Shown here one piece after another: positions 47,380-56,965 of a stretch of DNA of 64,000 nt (position 1 is the stretch's first letter; each line of letters opens with the position of its first letter). Source of the stretch: Malaya genurostris (lineage: Eukaryota; Arthropoda; Insecta; Diptera; Culicidae); the NCBI RefSeq assembly GCF_030247185.1, contig NC_080572.1:174784975-174848974 (forward strand), written 5' to 3'. The position numbers and the translations under genes were made by a program. The notes under the pieces are model-generated. The model did not search any database and was not told the origin of the DNA. It saw only the letters and a list, made by a program, of their open reading frames with translations.

Positions 47380-47406
<27 letters not shown>
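47380..47406. repeat. (CA)n microsatellite
   Basis: Thirteen CA units inside repeat P; the corresponding position in other copies is shorter or lost. Confidence 0.97.
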
Positions 47407-47410
<4 letters not shown>

Positions 47411-47699
47411 TTTTCCGATCTCGTTGAACTGAGTCGAATGGTAAATAACATTATGGGTCTCCGAGGCTCCGTTCGAAAGTCGGGTTTTTCAGCAATTCTA
47501 ATACCTTTCTATAGAGAAAGACAAGAACATAAGGTAAGCTTGAGTCGGTTCTACGTATTAGCAAGACTAAGCACAAATTGTAGATTTGAATGTTGAAAGT
47601 AAATAATCACAAAAGACCAAACTCCCGGGCCGATTGATCCTCTTCTTCTTTCAGTTTTATGCAATGATTGAGTAGAAATACATATTGGAGAAACCAAAT

Positions 47700-47900
47700 G
47701 AATGTGAAACTCACAGAAAATATGATTTTTTTGGAAAACGATATACCCAATTCAATTCAATACATACATACGCGTAACCATTTCCTCCATCCTGAGCTGT
47801 GGTAGACACGACTCTACCACAAGACTGGATGTGGTAAGCGTACATCGTACGTGGTCTAAATCCTAGCCGCCTCACGACCGGTATCATATATCCAAACAAC
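47700..47900 (-). repeat. Possible SINE-type fragment
   Basis: Minus-strand text with GTCGTGAGGCGGCTAGGATT, CTCAGGATGGAGGAAATGG and GTATGTATTGAATTGAATTG. It has the feel of a dispersed SINE tail but no clear box A or B and no second copy in the window. Confidence 0.25.
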
Positions 47901-48139
47901 TTCTCTGTTCATCAGACAACAAACACTAGTCTTATAGAAGGAGAGTATATTTATAATCACTTGTTGCCTTCTCTACTGTGCCAATCAGTGACCGATCTTA
48001 TGAAGGCTGTTTGATAGTCTACCTTTTCCTACCAGAAGCGGTTTGCTACAGAAAATCAAACCGTAATTATTTTTAACGATTTATTCATTTTAGTTGGTTT
48101 GACGTAAATTCGCCGTAACTAAGTTCAGTTTTTGCAATG

Positions 48140-48190
48140 GCTGAGTGGAGCCATATTTTGGAGAACTGGTGCTACGATTCTACTGACACT
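48140..48190 (-). repeat. SINE fragment, inverted
   Basis: GTGCTACGATTCTACTGACAC is the exact complement of text in the SINE at 48855-49015. Only this short part is present. Confidence 0.6.
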
Positions 48191-48720
48191 AAGAGTCCTT
48201 CGCCGGGGACTAGCCGAATAGAAGCAAAAATGTCGGGAGTATCAGCTCATTTAGATTGAACTGATGGTTAATTTTGTGACACATTTTTCTTGTGCTGGGA
48301 GAGGTAAGATTTCTTACTGATAATGTCTCATTTAATCCGCTGAAACACGAGATTCTGTGTCTAGAGAAACTCTTTCGTCGGGGAGCTCCCCGTCGGTGTA
48401 GTCTGGTTCCTTCGACGGGGATTAGATGAGTAGATTGCAACATAGCTCCGGTATGGACCGCCGGGGCGCCAGTGAACCGGAAGTCATCCTCCAATCGGAA
48501 TCACTGGACCGACCCAGGCATTCTGCCGTTCGAACCGTTCACGGATTTCAGGGAACCTTCCTGTCAGTGTAGGCTAGATCCATATTTGGGGATTAGCCGA
48601 GTAGTTAGTGACGTAGACCAGCCCTGAGTCGTCGAGGCGCCAGCGAACGGGAAGCCAAGCTCTAACCGGAATCGCCGGACCGACCTCGACATCCTCCTAG
48701 TCGATCTTCTGTAGCGAAAC
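48190..48720 (-). repeat. Diverged tandem repeat, about 190 bp units
   Basis: Three units with shared blocks: GGGGACTAGCCGAATAG (48205), GGGGATTAGATGAGTAG (48417) and GGGGATTAGCCGAGTAG (48594). Units two and three also share GGCGCCAGTGAACCGGAAG versus GGCGCCAGCGAACGGGAAG and CGGAATCGCCGGACCGACC. GC-rich for this window. Read on the minus strand each unit gives RSSDSDWRM/RSGDSG then SGSLAPRR or SRSLAPRR and YTDGELP or YTDRKVP, so it may come from a repeated coding segment of an unknown element. Frames are broken. Confidence 0.6.
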
Positions 48721-48725
48721 GAAAG

Positions 48726-48785
48726 GCACAAATCTCCAAAGATCAAGGGGAACGTGCCATTTGAGCCAATTTGTTCTGAATACCT
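48726..48785 (+). repeat. Dispersed repeat U, copy 2
   Basis: Match to 33185-33245 (CACAAATCTCCAAAGATCAA, GGGGAACGTGCCATTTGAGC). It adjoins the tandem array. Confidence 0.6.
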
Positions 48786-48854
48786 AACGGTAGTTCCGGG
48801 GAGGTAGGGTTGGAGATCCAAGATGTTTTAGTGTGTAGTTCCAATTATAATTGT

Positions 48855-49015
48855 CGTATGTCCGAGCCCCGACCTGGAAGGATTCGTAGTGTCAGTAGAA
48901 TCGTAGCACTAGCCATGCAATGGTTCTGTACACTCTGAATCGGCTACGAAGTCTGTTGAAACAGAAGGTCAAATTCCACTACAGGAATGTAATACCAAGA
49001 CTCTGCTCTACAATT
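48855..49015 (+). mobile_element. tRNA-derived SINE, 5'-truncated
   Basis: Begins in the box B region (TGTCCGAGCCCCGACC) and continues with GTCAGTAGAATCGTAGCAC, CATGCAATGGTTCTGTACAC, AATCGGCTACGAAGTCTGTT and CAAATTCCACTACAGGAATG. It ends near CAAGACTCTGCTCTA. The body is shared in part with the SINE at 54782-54928 (GGAATGTAATA, CAAGACTCTGC versus AAATGTAATA, CAAAACTTTGC). Resembles Feilai-type mosquito SINEs from memory; the name is not certain. Confidence 0.7.
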
Positions 49016-49069
49016 ATACAGTCGTAGTCCTTTCCCACACGCTGGGCGTAAATGCATTTCACTTTGTAA

Positions 49070-49172
49070 AAAAAACACTGAGAATCCTACCGGATCGGAT
49101 CTCGAACATACGAAAACTGGCTTGTAAGACCAAATGACCCATGCATTGAACCGCCAACCCGGGTGTCGACCA
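49070..49172 (-). mobile_element. tRNA-derived SINE head, inverted
   Basis: Minus strand: GGGTTGGCGGTTCAATGCAT (box A-like), ACAAGCCAGTTTTCGTATGT, GTTCGAGATCC (box B) and GATCCGGTAGGATTCTCAGT. The same phrase ACAAGCCAGTTGTCG occurs in the SINE at 54782. Only the head is present. Confidence 0.65.
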
Positions 49173-49348
49173 AACAACTTCGATGTATGTAAATTGTGTT
49201 TAATACCTACATGTACTAAAATGTCCTGAATTTTTTTTATCCGATAAATAGAAGAGATATCAAAGTGAATTATCCATGATAATACTCAATGGAGCGTCAC
49301 AAGTGCATATGCCATCATGGATTTGCAGGTAATCGAAAACACGAAGTA

Positions 49349-49610
49349 ACACGTTGGTCAATAAATCTCCGGCTTGACAGATAGATGGCGCCCATTATTG
49401 AGAATCCCTATTGCGTTCAATAGAGACAACATTCAGATGTTATCTGTGAAAATTTCATCACATGTAGTTCATTGATATTTTTAGTTATTGTGCTTTAAGT
49501 GACGCTACTTTTAGAATACTAAAAAAAATAAAGAGAAAAGAATTGCGTGTTTTGATAAACAGCTATTTGAAATGATAAAGAATATTGTTCAAGGGGAAAA
49601 ATCGTAAAAT
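49349..49610 (+). mobile_element. Mariner 5' end, second irritans-type lineage
   Basis: TA at 49347-49348, then ACACGTTGGTCAATAAATCT and GATGGCGCCC, a terminal repeat of the irritans kind that differs from the mariner at 26255. The start of a transposase follows (KRKELRVLINSYL, equivalent to KKEFRVLMEHYF at 26450), soon ending in stops. The rest of the element is gone. Confidence 0.78.
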
Positions 49611-51530
49611 GTAGTAACAGCTATACCTAGGCCCGGCATCTAATTTGGCCACTTTTTTTCTTCCCATCACCAGTTTAACTGCTGTTCTTCCGACTCCATC
49701 TTCGCAACAATCTCAAAACTATTACTGTCACTTACATAGTGTAAACATTACACATTGAACTAGTCTCACCCAAAATTCTAGTTGAAAATACCCAATGCGT
49801 AAAAAGATACAGCCATTCGAAAGCGATGTAATTCAAGTCCTTACACCCTTCATATGGTATCCTTCGATCTCATCAGCATATATAGTTTTCTTTTGATTAC
49901 GCCATTGAGTGATATCCTAGAATTTTCAGAACATATTATTGAAATCTTTGGAAGGATAATGAAAACTTTGTGCATAAATTTGTGTTCTTCCATTCACTCG
50001 TACTAGTAATATGAGACGGAGAGCCTTTAGTATAAGTCTGTTTAATTACAAGTACCGTTTATGAAAAAAAAAACAATATTTTTAATAATATATTAATCGT
50101 TAAACATATTTCTGTAAGAGGCGCTTTCTTCGAGTTCAACGGCATTCGTTACGAAGTTTTCTGTTATTTTTAGTTGCATGAACATATCACATTCCCCCTT
50201 TTCCTCACATGTCTGCCTCCAGGAAACCTTAATCGTTGCTAAATAACATCATCATCATCGTCATCATACCAATACAGTCCCTCTCGTTCGGGAACGCCAT
50301 CGGTTGAATGAAATTCCTAGCACTGATCGACGAAATTAGATATTGCCTAACTAGCAGAAAATGATGAGTTTTCTCCCCCCGCTTAATCCTATCAGTCGCT
50401 ATTAGTTGTTGTTGTTGGTGCTGTTGACGCTCGCCCGTCTGACGATTGCTGCAAGCCGACCCGCAGTCCTTGCATCGGTCTAATAGACCTGCCACGGATT
50501 GCGTGGGTGGCTTAATTTTCGAATTAAATGAGCAACGACGATCGGTTTCGTGCCGCCTTACGTTTGCGACTGTTTTCGCTGATGCTGAGTCACTTGATCG
50601 CTATCTTCGGCGGCTGCAGCAGCGGCAGCAGTAGCAGCACTATTCCTTAGATATGGACCTAAAGTTGGCTTTTCCTGCATGGTTTGTGCTGTCACAGGGA
50701 TCGAGTTTCGATCACATAATAGTATCCTTAAGTCATCGGTTGCAGATTTGCACCTATTCAGCGGCGATGATGCTATGTATAATACGAAGCCCGGTGGAAA
50801 GGCGGTTGAGGGAAAGGGATCTGATTGGCGCAAGACGTTGTCATTGATTAACTGATACTTGGTTGTTTATTAAATCACCGCACCGCAGAGAAAATACACG
50901 TCGAATCATAGTTTAGATTGCATGCAATTAGAAGTTTTCAGTTGTGAAATACTGTACAACTGATCATGGTTATAATTTGCATAAGTTGGTTTAGATTCCT
51001 TTCGGCCGCGATTCCAGTAGAACAGATGACTCATACCTTAAAATGAACACTGTTTTCGTGACTTTGGTTCAGTGAGTGCAGCAACCAGCCGTGCGTGCAA
51101 AACGAAGTGTTCGAATGGTATGTAATATATGAAGCAAGGCACTATTTCAATACAATATTTGGTGTCCTAGTTGAGAACAGATCTGTCATGGGCCATAATT
51201 GCATGATTCGGTCAAGAAGGATTTTGCTTGCATGTCCACTGAGAGGAAAGATACCATACACAAGCGCGATGACAAATGTTTTGTTCCAATGGCTGTAGCT
51301 TAAATATTGCTTAGGGTAGGGTGGGATAAAACGCACCGCTTGTTTTGCTCAAAAGTTTTCATACTTTTTCCAAACAAACCATAACAAAAATATTGGGGAA
51401 TAATTGCAGTAGGTGTGTGCGTCTGAAGTACAAAATTTTTGCTCCCGTCAATTTCTTTCAAATATGAGCTTTTGCTCATTTCAATTGAAAATATAATAGA
51501 TGAAGTTTTTATGATTTTGATTCTATGCTA
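49611..51530. other. Unassigned; GC-richer island 50230-50850
   Basis: The island contains CAT and GTTGTT runs and a CAG-type run near 50610-50640 (GCAGCAGCGGCAGCAGTAGC), all common in fly regulatory or coding DNA. A minus-strand frame 50558-50833 reads through the CAG run as poly-Ala but shows no domain. The phrase GGGTAGGGTGGGATAAAACG at 51312 looks repetitive. Otherwise nothing identified. Confidence 0.3.
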
Positions 51531-51534
51531 AGTA

Positions 51535-51718
51535 AAGTGCCTATAACCAGAGTGACGACTTCTTATCCGTAATGTTGGCAAAAATTCAAAACATTCAATC
51601 CGAAATGTTGGCAGTGTCGTTATCTTTACATTGTAATTGACAGTTCGTTTGCTCGTTTGGAACTGGAAACTGTCATTTCAAACGAACAGTTGTCGTCACT
51701 CAGGTTATAGGCACTCTA
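51535..51718. mobile_element. 184 bp MITE with 10 bp target duplication
   Basis: ATGCTAAGTA occurs directly at 51525-51534 and 51719-51728. Inside it, AGTGCCTATAACCAGAGTGA and, inward from the right, AGTGCCTATAACCTGAGTGA form inverted repeats that extend to ACGAC. A 9-10 bp duplication suggests a Mutator-type origin; that is inference. No second copy here. Confidence 0.75.
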
Positions 51719-52103
51719 ATGCTAAGTAGAGGGGAATTACAAAAACTATGTAAAATTATTCCTGTAGACTGGTTCATGAAGCCGGCAATGGTGGCTCAAT
51801 AATCATGCTGTTGAAATGTTCAATTTGAGTTAGAATGATATCAATTCCCAATACTATTTTCGAGGCAGCTCTTATTTATCAATCAACAGAAAACATGATG
51901 ATATCAGTGTGCAATCAGCCAAGACATATCCATAATTTTGAGAGATCTAGATTTAGAGTACAACACTTTAGATCGAAGTTCCGGAGATCCCTAGTGTTAA
52001 ATACAGGGTTGCGCAATAGAACCTGACACATTTATTATGTTAATTGACGAATGTTCTGAAGTGCTATACGAAAAAATTAACCAACAATAAAAAGTAGAAA
52101 AAT

Positions 52104-52793
52104 GTGGGCCACTCCGCCGAATGCCATTTCGCCGAATGTCATTTCGCCGAATGCCATTTCGCTGAAAGCCATTTCTCCGAAAGGGCATTTCGCCGAATCC
52201 GAAAAATCGTAATTAGAATTGATTTAAAATAAAGACAAATGAAAGATGATAGCGTTAACACCCGTTTCGTTGACCTACAATTGTACTTCTTGATTGATTC
52301 TTGTACTCTTGAATAAAGATTGATTGATGAACCTCAGAACGGAGCTCCCAAGAAAACTTGTTGACTATTAGCTACTAAGCATCAGAGCAATTGCATAGGT
52401 GTATCTACAAGGCAAATGTATGTGGTATATTCCGTTTGTTAAATGAAAATGAAAAAAATATCTAATGCTGCTACGACACATCGTTTTGGTTCATGTGCTG
52501 ACCTAACTAAAGCAAAGAAACCTAGCTTTGAGTAGACCGGACAAACGAGGCGGTTACAGGCTTGTATGCAAGAGGCCGCCACTTCTGACGGCGGGTCGGC
52601 GGCCGACTCAGCTGGCCATCTTGGCTTCAGTTATGTGGCTGCGCCACATCAGTTATACAGAAGACATTACATGCAGGAGACATGACCCTTTCGGCGAAAT
52701 GACCCTTTCGGTGAAATGATCCTTTCTGCGAAACGACTTTCGGCGAAATGACTTTCGGCGAAATGCCTTTCGGCAAAATGACCCGCTCCCCAC
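52104..52793. mobile_element. 690 bp foldback element with 15 bp end repeats
   Basis: Each end carries five to six tandem copies of a 15-17 bp unit, GCCGAATGCCATTTC and variants at 52117-52200, and in inverse orientation at 52680-52780 (GAAATGACTTTCGGC). The outermost bases are GTGGG and its complement. The interior has an unrelated AT-rich part and a GC-rich part (52530-52630). No transposase. The layout is that of foldback (FB-like) elements; similar CGCCGAAA repeats are known from many animals. Confidence 0.8.
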
Positions 52794-52839
52794 TATGACA
52801 TATCTAACATTACTTGATACGCAATTTTCAAGTCATTTT

Positions 52840-53035
52840 AAGAAATTGTTTGCCACTTTTTTCAAAGTATCGGTATCAACTTTGGCATTTTAGCGGCGAA
52901 TGTTGTACCGGAAATCGTTCAAGGTCCTGGGTTTGTTGGTGTAAACATTACTGTTTTTAATTGTCCCATAAATAAAAGTCACGTCTTTTAAGTATAGCGA
53001 TCGCGGCGGCCAAGGAAATTCAGTCCTTCTGGAAA
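52840..53035 (-). pseudogene. IS630/mariner-like transposase, C-terminal relic
   Basis: Minus strand: WPPRSLYLKRRDFYLWDN, equivalent to the WPPRSPDLTPCDFFLWGY stretch around the third catalytic Asp in insect IS630-type transposases, then HQQTQDLERF and a decayed helical tail. Stops are present. Probably the same broad family as the relic at 1370-1800. Confidence 0.6.
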
Positions 53036-53104
53036 TGATTCAATTGCTGGGTAATGACGATCTCATATGGATGAAACAACAAATCTTCCTTGACCATTTG
53101 ATGG

Positions 53105-53262
53105 AAAAAACGACGAAAAATTTAAATAGCAGGTACGCTTCACAAGAGCGGATTGAACTCATTCAACATTATATGGTATCCGGACAGTCCGGACGTGACC
53201 CAGATGTTTTATTTTGGTCACAGAACCTATTGTTACAAAATTCTCAATTCTCAGCAAGCTGA
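53105..53262 (+). pseudogene. Transposase N-terminal helix-turn-helix relic
   Basis: Forward frame NSRYASQERIELIQHYMVSG resembles the start of the DUF4817-like N-terminal domain of insect IS630/mariner-type transposases (a Y-x-x-x-Q-R-x-E-x-x-x-x-Y-Y pattern). It faces away from the C-terminal relic on the opposite strand next to it, so the two are either pieces of one element after inversion or of two elements. Confidence 0.4.
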
Positions 53263-53499
53263 CAGCATTCAAATTCAGCCATTTTGTTCAACTAACTGTT
53301 AATGAAAAGTAAACATCAATATTATTTACATAAAAAATTTCAATTGAAGTAGACGGAGAAAATTTAAGTTTTTAAATTTTATGATCTGCGGATTTTCCGT
53401 GTAACCAGCAAAATTTTGTGCCATTCCTCAGACAATTATTGTTTGGACTTAATACTAGATGAGATGAAAGGAAATCGACTTCGGAATAAAAAAAAACAC

Positions 53500-54290
53500 T
53501 ATTTTAATCCACTTAGGAATCATTTTGCATATCACCCATATGTCATTAATATTACTAAGGGAACTTTTTTTAAATCTTGAACAAGAACAAGAAAGTTTAA
53601 GATACAGCAACCTTTTCAATTCCTAAACAGTGCTGAGCCAAATTTAGAAAAACTTTCCATACTTTGCATCGTCCCTCTAAATGACGGTTTGAAACAGACC
53701 AGCACAACTAAAGAATTATACCTCTAGTTGAAAATATTTTGCTCGATTTTTCATTGTTATGTATAGACAAGCGCTCTAGAAATTGAAATATTTATACTTA
53801 TCAGTCTGTAACTCTAGAACTGAAAGTCATATCCATATAGAATTCGATAGAATTCTATGGGATTGTAAGACCTTTGATTTCAGTGTAAGCTTGTGAAAAT
53901 TTGTTCTGCGGACTCTGAAGACCTCAAGAGTATTTTTTTAAATTTTTTTTGCACATTTTACCCCAATTTTCTTTGCGTTTCGCTTTCGGTTCATCAGTGC
54001 TTAGAGCAGTTCGAATTAAACTCCCATCTCCGCCAAGTAGTTCAATTTAAACCGCGCCCTAGACGTCAGAAAGGATGTGGGACCAAGAGATCTTGAATCT
54101 AAGTTAGTGAAAATCGTTCAGCCATCTCCGAGAAAAATAAGTGCTTTTTTTTGTTACATGCACATTCCCAACTGTGTCAAATGGTATATGAAAATCGGCC
54201 TTCCGGACTTCGGTTCAAAAGTTGGTTTCCACAGTGATTGCATAGCTATGTTCTATGAGAAAGGGAAAATTTATAATTTTTTTCAGTGCT
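53500..54290 (+). repeat. P/Q-related dispersed repeat
   Basis: TTTTAATCCACTTAGGAATCATTTTGCAT echoes the start of repeat P. Later come TTCGGTTCATCAGTGC and AGCAGTTCGAATTAAACT (compare 19325-19360), TTCAGCCATCTCCGAGAAAA and CAAATGGTATATGAAAATCG with a GGACTTCGGTTCAAAA phrase (compare 16035-16075). It ends with TTCTATGAGAAAGGGAAAA. Non-coding. Confidence 0.6.
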
Positions 54291-54399
54291 GTACAGTGTT
54301 TAGTTTTTTCCTTCAATTTTTACTACTTTTCAATTCTGTCAATTTTGTCTATTTTCGTGAAAATTGGTAACATACTTTTACGCTGTGTCGATGATATCC

Positions 54400-54773
54400 T
54401 CATGTAAGCGGGATGTTTTATAATTGTGCAATCTTTTGAGGTTTGCAAACAGGTAGTAATTCGTGGGAGCTAAATTGGGTGACTAAGGTAGATGGTGAAG
54501 TTAGTGCATTGTCTAGAAAAAACTTTTTTTTGCATGATATGAGGTAGTTTCTGTGATCTCGGCTTTCAATTGAGGCATAATGCACTGTACAAGTCCAAGA
54601 TAAGTATGTCTTGACAATCTAAGAAAACCGACGCCATGACAATTTCGACCGTTGATGCCAGCCGAAGCCGCTTTGGAATATTCGTATCGGCTTCTGTTCT
54701 CTGATGTGCAAAGGTGTTCCATCGACAATCTCCAATCACTGCCAAAAGTCTATTCGATTCTGCTTTAGAAAGG
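54400..54773 (-). pseudogene. Mariner-like transposase relic
   Basis: Minus-strand frames give VMASVFLDCQDILILDL (the W-D region between catalytic sites), FLDNALTS (second Asp site) and, after a frame change, a SPNLAPTNYYLFANLKR stretch, where the mariner third Asp site reads N. Stops and shifts are frequent and the third catalytic residue is lost. It differs from the mariner at 26.4 kb. The SINE at 54782 sits at its upstream edge. Confidence 0.7.
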
Positions 54774-54781
54774 CCAAACAC

Positions 54782-54928
54782 GTGGTTTGGCGGTTTGTTG
54801 CATATGGCGCTGGTTTTACAAGCCAGTTGTCGCAAGTTCGAGCCCTGACCCGGGAGGATCCCTCTTATCAGTAGGATCGTATTGAATTCCATAAAAGAAA
54901 TGTAATATCAAAACTTTGCTTTTTTTAA
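54782..54928 (+). mobile_element. tRNA-derived SINE, 147 bp, with target duplication
   Basis: CCAAACAC occurs at 54774-54781 and 54929-54936. The body starts GTGGTTTGGCGGTTTGTTGC with box A-like TGGCGGTTTG, continues GGTTTTACAAGCCAGTTGTC, then AGTTCGAGCCC (box B), GATCCCTCTTATCAGTAGGA and a short tail ending in T-rich sequence after AAAACTTTGC. Pol III promoter boxes and target duplication mark a SINE. Confidence 0.78.
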
Positions 54929-54936
54929 CCAAACAC

Positions 54937-55256
54937 ACTTCCGAAGTGCGCTTGCATTCGTGTTTTTGGTCCGCAGTCGATATTCGTGGCACTTAGCGGT
55001 CGGAAGATTGCTCTAATTTACAGAATTTTGCCCCAAATAAGGCGCGTGTTTGCCTAATTGTGAATGGATTATTCGGCATCATAAGGCTTGATTAAATTTG
55101 GAATAAAACAAATTTTATATTAGTTCAACCCAAGATGCATTATTCATTTAATTGTGTATTATTAGTCATATTAAAATTAATTACTGTTCCTTGATTAGGC
55201 TACATAAAGAAACTACGAACACACTAGTCTATGCAGACTATGACAGACCCTGCAAC
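54937..55256. other. No recognisable feature
   Basis: Short unassigned spacer between the SINE and the second 690 bp hAT-like element. Confidence 0.4.
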
Positions 55257-55945
55257 CAGTGTTGGTGATTACCGAAAATTTTACAGAAGCTGCTATATTG
55301 CTATTTATATTGTATACAACATTTTCATTCCGGTAGAAGATGCTACAAGAACTCGAGTCTCTCAATGCATGAGCCGCGAGAGAATTTTTCTACATTTTAT
55401 CGCTCCACTTCATACTCTGAGTATTTCATGGCCCTTAAAAAAACTTACAGTCTGATAATGATCGTTGCTGTGTGGAATTTCCCAAGAGAGAATCGCAAGT
55501 TGACAATTATCGCAGATAATCAAATCGATGATTCAACTTGATGATTCTCATACTACGTTGCAATATTTCAAAACCCTTGTGTGGAGCATTCACAGACATT
55601 TCCATAGATACAACTTATACAATGGTTATATTCACATGGTAAGAATAAGCGGCAATAGTAAAATGATTCTATCGCAATTATCAACTGCCTGTATAGAATC
55701 GGATCGCGAAACGAGAATAAGCGACCGTTTGTTGCTTCAGAGAGGATCCCAGCAACGTGCTAATCTTTGATTCTCAGAAATGTCATCGAGAGAAATTCGC
55801 TCTCGCGCTGGTGTCTATTCTATGTTAAATGAGCCATGCCGGGTTTTTGTTGTTGCGATGATATCCGTCTCTCTTTGATGGCACTGATTCAATCATGTGA
55901 AGATTTGCTGGTGAGCGTTCTTTGATACGATAAAAGCCAACCTTC
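55257..55945. mobile_element. 689 bp hAT-like non-autonomous element, copy 3
   Basis: Near-identical to 9540-10229 until the last 40 bp or so. A perfect 8 bp duplication CCTGCAAC lies at 55249-55256 and 55946-55953. Left end CAGTGTTGGTGATT; right end, inward, GAAGGTTGGCTTTT. Open frames of 74-80 codons inside are not transposase-like. Lengths of the two full copies agree to one base, which supports the boundaries. Confidence 0.82.
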
Positions 55946-55953
55946 CCTGCAAC

Positions 55954-56570
55954 CGAGTTGCTTTTGTGCAAGATTTTCGCAATTTTTCTATAGTTGCAGC
56001 TTTTAGTTTATATTGAGAGAACTCTCTTTTTATGAGTGCTCCATACCGCTCGATCGGTCGCTACTTCGGGCTTTCGGTACAACAAGGACTCCAATCGCTG
56101 TATACCATTCGAAAACATCTATGACGTAGTAACAAGATACCAATCCAGGCCAGAATACCATCATGGCTGCGTAGCACTGGGGAAAATCGCTTCTTTGGGC
56201 ATTCCCCACGGTATATTTCCATGTTTTCGGTGATAATAAACCTTTGGCTTGCTCAACCCAATCTGCATATTGCCTATCAAAACAAATATTGTTTTTAGAA
56301 ACTTGCTATTTTCTTCGTCATGAAATGGTGCTCTACGCCGTTCCATTTCATAGCAGTATAAAAATACACTCCGGGGAACCACTTACAGTCGTGGCCGAAA
56401 ACTTTCGAAGGCCGCAAAACAATCCGATATTTGTAGAAAAAGTTGTTAAAGGAAAACTGACACAAGGTTGGCTCATCCCTAATATATCTAGTTTCACTGC
56501 TGCTAGTGGGGGCAATATTATTTGACTTTCTTTCAATATGCTAAAACTGAGTTGATCTGAGTTATATGAT
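55954..56570. other. Unassigned
   Basis: Open frames on both strands (56036-56233 forward, 56161-56382 reverse, 56244-56525 forward) overlap and none resembles a known protein. Confidence 0.35.
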
Positions 56571-56941
56571 ATCTTCACGATAGTTTCTTAGCATATCATG
56601 AAAAAAACTAGTTACTTAGTTTAGAACGAAGATACTTTTTAAGTGACAAGCCATGTTCCAAAATTCACTGTAAAGACAACTTTTTAACTTTTTAATTTGA
56701 AGAAACAGGGTTTTGGAATCTTCTCCAATATTTTAGAAAAACTTGAACTTTTCCAAAAATATAAACTCTTTATCTCTTATAATTTAGAAGATATAGACGA
56801 TATTATTTTATGCAAACATAAACAAGATTTACATGACTTTTTTGTGTCTTTACAGTTAGATTTGGAGCATGGTTTGTCACTTAAAAAGTATCTTCGTTCT
56901 AAGCTAAGTAACTATCGTGAAGACATCAAACAACTCAGATC
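56571..56941. repeat. Long palindrome containing repeat T, copy 2
   Basis: Left arm 56585-56673 and right arm 56850-56930 are imperfect inverted repeats: GTTACTTAGTTTAGAACGAA, GATACTTTTTAAGTGACAAG, CACTGTAAAG against their complements on the right. About 180 bp separate the arms. The right arm is the part shared with 10776-10895. This may be a foldback insertion or an inverted duplication. Confidence 0.7.
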
Positions 56942-56957
56942 AACCGTTATAGCATAA
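56697..56957 (+). other. Unrecognised 86-residue frame in palindrome
   Basis: Runs from a Met at 56697 to a stop at 56955-56957. The sequence reads like a soluble helical protein: FSNILEKLELFQKYKLF, YNLEDIDDIILCKHKQD, LEHGLSLKKYLRSKLSNYRE and DIKQL. The C-terminal 30 residues are conserved in the relic at 10.8 kb. It may be the end of a longer element protein whose start is lost. I cannot name a family. Confidence 0.3.
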
Positions 56958-56965
56958 TAAAAGAG

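Larger units (their letters stand above)
46260..47525 (+). repeat. Dispersed repeat P, most complete copy
   Basis: Order of landmarks: CTTAATCCACCTAGTGGTGTG, AAAGCATGCTTCAGTG, then (after a foldback insertion) ACCACCGGGCAGCACCCCTT and GAGGTGATCCCAAAATTTTG. There follow two tandem blocks of about 180 bp, each 'gttacgtcactta...ggaaccaaaagtcac...ttgatcaatggcccgacagta...tctgagaaaattgagcgcgttc' (47050-47200 and 47215-47365), then (CA)n and GAGGCTCCGTTCGAAAGTCG. Non-coding and unnamed; probably mosquito-specific, but that is inference. Confidence 0.75.

Noticed and set aside
50558..50833. Minus-strand frame with poly-Ala
   Set aside because: The Ala run comes from a CAG-type trinucleotide run; there is no other protein signal and a forward frame overlaps it.
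55231..55770. Two forward frames of 74-80 codons
   Set aside because: Both lie inside the 689 bp hAT-like element; the matching copy at 9.5-10.2 kb does not keep the same frames.
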